DNA of 27,825 bases from an uncultured Helcococcus sp. Lineage in GTDB: Bacteria > Bacillota > Clostridia > Tissierellales > Peptoniphilaceae. Where the stretch lies: positions 1-27,825 of the forward strand of contig NZ_CAMPYN010000012.1 of assembly GCF_946998255.1 (NCBI RefSeq), given 5' to 3'. The position numbers and the translations under genes were made by a program. Of the stretch, positions 23,514 through 27,825 are shown one piece after another (the first letter of the stretch is position 1; every line of letters begins with the position of its first letter). The notes under the pieces were generated by a model that was given only the letters and a program-made list of their open reading frames with translations, was not told the origin of the DNA and did no database searches.

Positions 23514-24347
23514 ATGCGCATAAAAAAGATACTTAATAACAATGTAATTACTTTTGAATCACGAAATGGTGATGAAAATATTGCCATGGGCAAAGGTATA
23601 GCTTTTGGCAAGAAAAAAGGTGATTTGGTAGATGAAAATATAGTCGACAATATTTTTGTTCCCGATTCAACTTTAAAAAACATCACTGATATGGTTCAAA
23701 GCATTCCATATGCATATTTTGAAATAACAAGTGAAATTTTAAAATATGCAAAATTGATTTTGGCAAAACCTATAAATTCTAAAACGAATTTATTATTAGC
23801 AGACCACATACATGGAGCTGTTGAAAGAGCGAAAGATGGAGTGTTTTTGAAGACCAATCTTTCCTGGGATATAAAAAGATTTTATCCCGATGAGTATAAG
23901 ATAGCTAATTATGGTTTAGACCTCATAAAAGAAAAATTTGAAATTGACCTAGATGAAAGTGAAGCTGCTTTTATGGCGCTTAATATAGCTAGTTCCAATG
24001 GAAACAATGATTCAGATTTATATGAAGTAACTGAAATAGTTTTGCAAATTATAAATATTATTAGAAGAGAATTTATGGTTGAGCTAGATGAAAGTAGTGT
24101 TAGCTACTATAGAATGATTAATCATTTGAAATTTTTCGCGGATAGGATATTAACAAATCATACTTATAACGATGACAATGATGATGAATTATTGGATATT
24201 ATAAAAGTAAAATATGTCAATTCTTATAATGTAGCTTTGAAAATAGGTGAATTTGTTAAAGAAAACTACCACCATGACTTATCCCAAGAAGAATTATTGT
24301 ATCTAACAATACATATTGAAAGAAATATATACAAAAGAGAGGAATAA
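23514..24347 (+). CDS. licT: BglG/LicT-family transcription antiterminator
   Basis: This 277-aa RNA-binding regulator has a CAT domain (about 1-56, MRIKKILNNNVITF and GKGIAFGKKKGD), PRD1 (about 70-170) and PRD2 (about 175-277). LicT-equivalent phosphorylation sites are His98 (DHIHGAVER, for H100), His204 (NHLKFFADR, for H207) and His267 (LTIHIER, for H269). The second PRD1 site, H159 in Bacillus LicT (ALHIV), is Asn157 here (MALNIAS). By family knowledge unphosphorylated PRD1 and HPr-phosphorylated PRD2 give the active dimer; losing one PRD1 His may alter the inducer response. It is first in its own operon, behind the RAT/terminator it should control, and 1 nt before the IIBCA gene. Confidence 0.95.
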   Translation: MRIKKILNNNVITFESRNGDENIAMGKGIAFGKKKGDLVDENIVDNIFVPDSTLKNITDMVQSIPYAYFEITSEILKYAKLILAKPINSKTNLLLADHIHGAVERAKDGVFLKTNLSWDIKRFYPDEYKIANYGLDLIKEKFEIDLDESEAAFMALNIASSNGNNDSDLYEVTEIVLQIINIIRREFMVELDESSVSYYRMINHLKFFADRILTNHTYNDDNDDELLDIIKVKYVNSYNVALKIGEFVKENYHHDLSQEELLYLTIHIERNIYKREE

Positions 24348-24348
24348 A

Positions 24349-26184
24349 ATGGGTAAATACACAAATTTAGCCCAAGACATAGTTAAAAATGTCGGCGGCA
24401 AAGAAAATATAAACAATGTATTTCATTGTATTACAAGATTAAGATTTAATTTGAAAGATGAATCTAAGGCAAATGATGAATTTTTCAAAAATAATGACGA
24501 GATAGTTACCTTGATGAAATCTGGAGGCCAATACCAAGTAGTAATTGGTAACCATGTACCAGAAGTTTTTGAAGAGGTAACAAAGGTGGCTGGAATCAGT
24601 GGCGACCAACCTTCTGGATCATCAAGTAATCAAAATCTAGGAGCAAAATTACTTGAATACATTCAAGCTATATTTATGCCATACTTATCAGTCTTAGCTG
24701 CAGCAGGGATTATAAAAGGTTTAGCTACAATCCTATCTACAGCAGGCTGGGTACCAGCTGAAAGTGGTTTAGGTGTATTATTAGCAGCAATGGGTGATAC
24801 AGTGTTTTACTTCTTGCCTGTATTTGTTGCTTATACATTCTCAACTAAACTAGGACTAAATAAATTTACAGGTTTAGCAATAGGATTATCGCTTTTACAT
24901 CCAACTATAACAGGAATAGCTGAAGAAACTATTATATTTGGTGTAAATGTTCAAGGACTTGCTTACAACTCAACTGTTTTACCAATAATATTTGGTATCT
25001 TATTGTCTTATCCATTAGAAAAGTTTTTCAATAAAATTTTACCAACAGTTGTGAAAGCATTCTTGACACCACTTTTAACTATACTAATTACAGTTCCAAT
25101 AATTTATGTATTTGTTGGACCTTTGGCAAACAATATTTCAAATAGCTTATATGCAGGTCTATCTTCAATTTATGAATTTTCACCAATAGTAGCTGGTGCT
25201 GTTTCTGCATTCTTCTGGCAAATACTTGTTATTTTTGGAGTTCACCAAGCTCTTATTGTTCCATCAATAATTGGACTATCTCAAGGTACTCCTGACTTAT
25301 TCATATCATTCATTGGTGCTGCACCATTTGCTCAAATGGCAGTAGTGATCATGATGTGGCTAAAGACAAAGAACAAAAAGAAAAAATCATTGATGTTACC
25401 AGCATGGATTTCAGGTATATTTGGTATTACAGAACCGGCAATTTATGGGTTTACACTTCCAAACATAAAACTATTCATAGCAGGTTGTATAGCTGCAGCA
25501 TTTGGTGGTGCCTATATAGGAGCAACTAAGGCCTATACTTACCAAATGGCTGGATTAGGAATATTCTCCTTACCAGGAGCTATCTCAGCTGAAAATCCAT
25601 CAAACTTAACAAACTTTATAATAGGTAACCTTATCTCAATAGTTTTAGCCCTTATATTTACATTCTTCTTATACAAGGAAGACAAGACAAGTATAAATGA
25701 AGAGGAAGCATCAAAAGCGAAAGAAAAGTTATCTAATGGTAATAAAGAAAGTTTAATCCATCCATTAAAGGGTCAAGTAGTTGAACTAGATAAGATTTCA
25801 GACCAAGCCTTTGCAAGTGGAGTTTTAGGCAAAGGGGTTGCGATTATTCCAAGTGCTAATGACTTAGTATCTCCAGTTGATGGTACTGTAACAACAATAT
25901 TCCCTACAAAGCATGCTATAGGCATCACATCGAATGATGGGGCTGAAGTATTGATTCATATAGGACTAAATACTGTTGAACTTGCTGGGGAAGGCTTTGA
26001 TGTTAAGGTTCAAGAAGGTGATAAGGTAAAGGCCGGTGATCTTTTAATGACTATTGATTTTGCTGGTATACAAGCAAAGGGCTATGATATAACAACACCT
26101 ATTATCGTTACAAATACTGATGATTATTTAGATGTTATAGCTTTGACGGATTCACCAGAAAAGATAGTAGAATTAATTCATTAA
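24349..26184 (+). CDS. bglP: PTS beta-glucoside-specific enzyme IIBCA (BglP-like)
   Basis: This three-domain PTS permease imports and phosphorylates beta-glucosides and, through LicT phosphorylation, reports substrate absence. Domains: IIB (about 1-85, phosphocysteine Cys27 in VFHCITRLRF), IIC (about 100-450, LAAAGIIKGL and GIFGITEPAIYGFTLP), IIA of glucose type (about 465-611, His522 in KHAIG and active-site His537 in LIHIGLNTVEL, 15 apart as in IIA-Glc). The frame extends upstream to a TTG at 24316 inside licT, but AGAGG and ATG 24349 (one base after the licT stop) give the usual start MGKYTNLAQDIV and 611 aa. It is followed by a GH1 gene, with a hairpin between. Confidence 0.96.
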   Translation: MGKYTNLAQDIVKNVGGKENINNVFHCITRLRFNLKDESKANDEFFKNNDEIVTLMKSGGQYQVVIGNHVPEVFEEVTKVAGISGDQPSGSSSNQNLGAKLLEYIQAIFMPYLSVLAAAGIIKGLATILSTAGWVPAESGLGVLLAAMGDTVFYFLPVFVAYTFSTKLGLNKFTGLAIGLSLLHPTITGIAEETIIFGVNVQGLAYNSTVLPIIFGILLSYPLEKFFNKILPTVVKAFLTPLLTILITVPIIYVFVGPLANNISNSLYAGLSSIYEFSPIVAGAVSAFFWQILVIFGVHQALIVPSIIGLSQGTPDLFISFIGAAPFAQMAVVIMMWLKTKNKKKKSLMLPAWISGIFGITEPAIYGFTLPNIKLFIAGCIAAAFGGAYIGATKAYTYQMAGLGIFSLPGAISAENPSNLTNFIIGNLISIVLALIFTFFLYKEDKTSINEEEASKAKEKLSNGNKESLIHPLKGQVVELDKISDQAFASGVLGKGVAIIPSANDLVSPVDGTVTTIFPTKHAIGITSNDGAEVLIHIGLNTVELAGEGFDVKVQEGDKVKAGDLLMTIDFAGIQAKGYDITTPIIVTNTDDYLDVIALTDSPEKIVELIH

Positions 26185-26205
26185 TAAATATAAAAAATTA
26201 AATAT

Positions 26206-26230
26206 AGCCGGTAGTTTTTGACTACTGGCT
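26206..26230 (+). other. Hairpin between the permease and GH1 genes of the bgl operon
   Basis: AGCCGGTAGT (26206-26215) pairs with ACTACTGGCT (26221-26230), one G-U, loop TTTTG. CATATTTT follows, so it might be a weak terminator or a processing/stability site lowering or separating GH1 expression. Confidence 0.6.
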
Positions 26231-26253
26231 CATATTTTAAAAGGAGGAAAATT

Positions 26254-27726
26254 ATGGTATTCAAAAAAGATTTTTTATGGGGTGGAGCTACAGCTGCCAA
26301 CCAAGTAGAAGGTGGATACAACTTAGGTGGTAAAGGTGAAATAATGCACGATTATACCACAGCAGGCTCAGTTAAAAAAACAAGAATGATAACTTATATC
26401 GATAAGGATGGAAATCCTGGAGAAGCTACCTATGCACACGGTTTTGAAGATATACCTGAAGGGGCAAAAGTAGGAGCTGTGGAAGGGTACTACTACCCAA
26501 ACCAAGTAGCTATTGATTTTTATCATAGGTATAAAGAAGATATAGCTTTATTTGCTGAAATGGGATTCAAAACATTTAGAATGTCTATATCATGGGCAAG
26601 AATATTCCCGAATGTTGACGATGGTAAACCAAACCAAGAAGGTATTGATTTTTATAGGTCAATTTTTGAAGAACTTAGAAAATACGATATTGAGCCATTA
26701 GTTACTATGCATCACTTTGATACACCATTAAAAGTAGCTGAAAAATATGGTGGATTTGACAATAGAAAAGTTATAGATTTATTTGAAGAATATGGAAAAT
26801 TTATAATTGACGAATATAAAGATTTAGTAAAATACTGGATAACTTTCAATGAAATAAATACTTCTATCGCATTTTTAGATATGTTTGATTTGGGCGAAAA
26901 TTCAGCCCCATATCAAAAAGCCTTCCAAGTTTTACACAATCAATTTGTAGCCTCAGCGAGAGTTGTAAAATATGGTAGAGAAAAATATCCAGATTTAAAA
27001 TTTGGTAACATGATATGTGGATTGTCTTCATATCCTATGACAACTGATCCAGAAGATATATTAGCTAACAGATATAGTTGGGAACAAAACTTATTATATT
27101 CAGGTGACGTACAAGTTTTTGGTGAATACCCAACATTCGCACAAAGAATATGGGATAAATATAATGTAAAATTAAATACTACTGACCAAGACTTTGAGGA
27201 CTTAAAGGCTGGTACAGTTGATATGTACACATTCTCATACTACTCATCAAACCTAGTTACAACACATGATGTGGATAAATCCGCCGGTGGTAACTTCTCT
27301 ATGGGAGTTGAAAATGAATACTTAGAATATTCTGACTGGGGCTGGGCATATGATCCAAAAGGTTTAAGATATTTCTTAGAAGTACTATATGACAGATATA
27401 AGATACCTCTAATGATAGTTGAAAATGGTCTAGGAGCTGTAGACGAGCTTGTTGACGGTACTGTAGAAGACGATTACAGAATAGAATACATGAGAGAACA
27501 TATCAAGGAAATGAAAAATGCTGTTAAAGATGGGGTAGATTTGATTGGATACACCTCATGGGGTTGTATTGATTTGATATCTGCAGGTACAGGCCAAATG
27601 TCAAAAAGATATGGATTCATATATGTAGATTTAGATGATGAAGGAAACGGAACTCTACAAAGATACAAAAAGAAATCATTTGATTGGTATAAGAAAGTTA
27701 TAGAATCAAATGGTGAAGTTCTTTAA
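26254..27726 (+). CDS. 6-phospho-beta-glucosidase, GH1 (bgl operon)
   Basis: This 490-aa GH1 enzyme hydrolyses the phospho-beta-glucosides delivered by the IIBCA permease. The acid/base is Glu200 in WITFNEINT, the nucleophile Glu390 in MIVENGLGA, and the phosphate segment SAGTGQMSKRYGFIYVD. As in the 16960 enzyme, Ala follows the Ser where LacG has Trp, favouring glucosides. The frame is open upstream to a TTG at 26218, but AAAGGAGG just before ATG 26254 and the family start MVFKKDFLWGGATAANQ decide for 26254. Relative to the 16960 enzyme it has a longer loop at about residues 30-85 (ITYIDKDGNPGEATYAHGFE). It is the last visible gene of the bgl operon. Confidence 0.95.
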   Translation: MVFKKDFLWGGATAANQVEGGYNLGGKGEIMHDYTTAGSVKKTRMITYIDKDGNPGEATYAHGFEDIPEGAKVGAVEGYYYPNQVAIDFYHRYKEDIALFAEMGFKTFRMSISWARIFPNVDDGKPNQEGIDFYRSIFEELRKYDIEPLVTMHHFDTPLKVAEKYGGFDNRKVIDLFEEYGKFIIDEYKDLVKYWITFNEINTSIAFLDMFDLGENSAPYQKAFQVLHNQFVASARVVKYGREKYPDLKFGNMICGLSSYPMTTDPEDILANRYSWEQNLLYSGDVQVFGEYPTFAQRIWDKYNVKLNTTDQDFEDLKAGTVDMYTFSYYSSNLVTTHDVDKSAGGNFSMGVENEYLEYSDWGWAYDPKGLRYFLEVLYDRYKIPLMIVENGLGAVDELVDGTVEDDYRIEYMREHIKEMKNAVKDGVDLIGYTSWGCIDLISAGTGQMSKRYGFIYVDLDDEGNGTLQRYKKKSFDWYKKVIESNGEVL

Positions 27727-27742
27727 TTATTTATAGATTTAA

Positions 27743-27811
27743 AACACCTTTTATAATTATATTTGATATATGATATTATTTATATATCAAGTTATAATAA
27801 TAAGAGGTGTT
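27743..27811. repeat. 69-nt imperfect palindrome before the next gene
   Basis: The outer arms AACACCTTTTATAATTATA (from 27743) and, inverted, AACACCTCTTATTATTATA (from 27811) match at 17 of 19 positions; the inner arms TTGATATAT (27763-27771) and ATATATCAA (27782-27790) are exact, with a 1-nt offset between them. The whole gap between the GH1 stop and the next start can fold into one long stem. The ribosome site AGAGGTG of the next gene lies in the right arm. Confidence 0.75.
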
Positions 27812-27816
27812 ATTCT

Positions 27817-27825
27817 ATGAAAAAA
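27817..27825 (+). CDS. Start of a further gene, cut by the window end
   Basis: ATG at 27817 followed by AAA AAA is preceded by AGAGGTG (27804-27810) at good spacing, so a new coding region probably begins here. Only three codons are visible and nothing can be said of the product. Confidence 0.45.

Noticed and set aside
24316..24348. Upstream TTG start for the bgl permease overlapping licT
   Set aside because: The ATG at 24349 has a ribosome site at proper spacing and gives the normal MGKYTNLAQDIV start; the extra 11 residues are licT sequence read in another frame.
26218..26253. Upstream TTG start for the bgl-operon GH1 enzyme
   Set aside because: It falls in the hairpin between the genes and lacks a ribosome site; AAAGGAGG precedes ATG 26254, which gives the usual GH1 N-terminus.

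Overview
The window is AT-rich, densely coded, almost entirely plus-strand DNA from a low-GC Gram-positive bacterium. AGGAGG-type ribosome sites, GTG/TTG starts, LacABFEG, LicR/LicT-type PTS regulators and YczE, MgtE and YchF proteins all point to Firmicutes/Bacillota. An anaerobic coccus of the Peptoniphilaceae (Anaerococcus-like) is my best guess, but it is an inference and I could not search.

Layout. (1) 1-805: right-hand part of an IS3-family element, cut by the window edge. (2) 856-6278: core genes: ychF (minus strand), a small lipoprotein, the Mg2+ transporter mgtE behind a leader with a 33-codon upstream ORF, gapA, and a DUF368/PopT-type undecaprenyl-phosphate transporter. Each is separated by a clear hairpin terminator. 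(3) 6325-11656: a lactose regulon with a divergent DeoR-type LacR and a lacA-lacB-lacF-lacE-lacG operon. lacC and lacD, which usually sit between lacB and lacF, are absent, so lactose uptake, 6-phospho-beta-galactoside hydrolysis and Gal6P isomerisation are present but the tagatose-6-phosphate kinase and aldolase are not. Nearly identical terminators lie on both sides of this block. (4) 11743-14329: a YczE-like membrane protein and a LicR-type PTS-controlled regulator. (5) 14469-23384: a long cellobiose/beta-glucoside (lic/cel) operon: IIA, IIB, an unrecognised four-helix membrane protein overlapping IIB, IIC, GH1 6-phospho-beta-glucosidase, a 49-codon ORF, a second IIC, GH4 6-phospho-beta-glucosidase, a second YczE-like protein, a histidine phosphatase and a DJ-1/PfpI protein. 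(6) 23391-27726: a classic bgl operon with promoter, RAT antiterminator and terminator, LicT antiterminator, IIBCA permease and GH1 6-phospho-beta-glucosidase. (7) A 69-nt imperfect palindrome precedes the first codons of the next gene at the window end.

Together, regions 3-6 form a beta-linked disaccharide island. Three PTS systems phosphorylate lactose, cellobiose-type and aryl/beta-glucoside sugars on entry, four phospho-glycosidases (three GH1, one GH4) split them, and three different regulator types (LacR repressor, LicR activator, LicT antiterminator) read the PTS or sugar-phosphate state. No tRNA, rRNA or CRISPR array was seen. The least explained parts are the 146-aa membrane protein, the paired YczE proteins, the upstream ORF before mgtE, the two IIC proteins served by one IIA/IIB, and the terminal palindrome.
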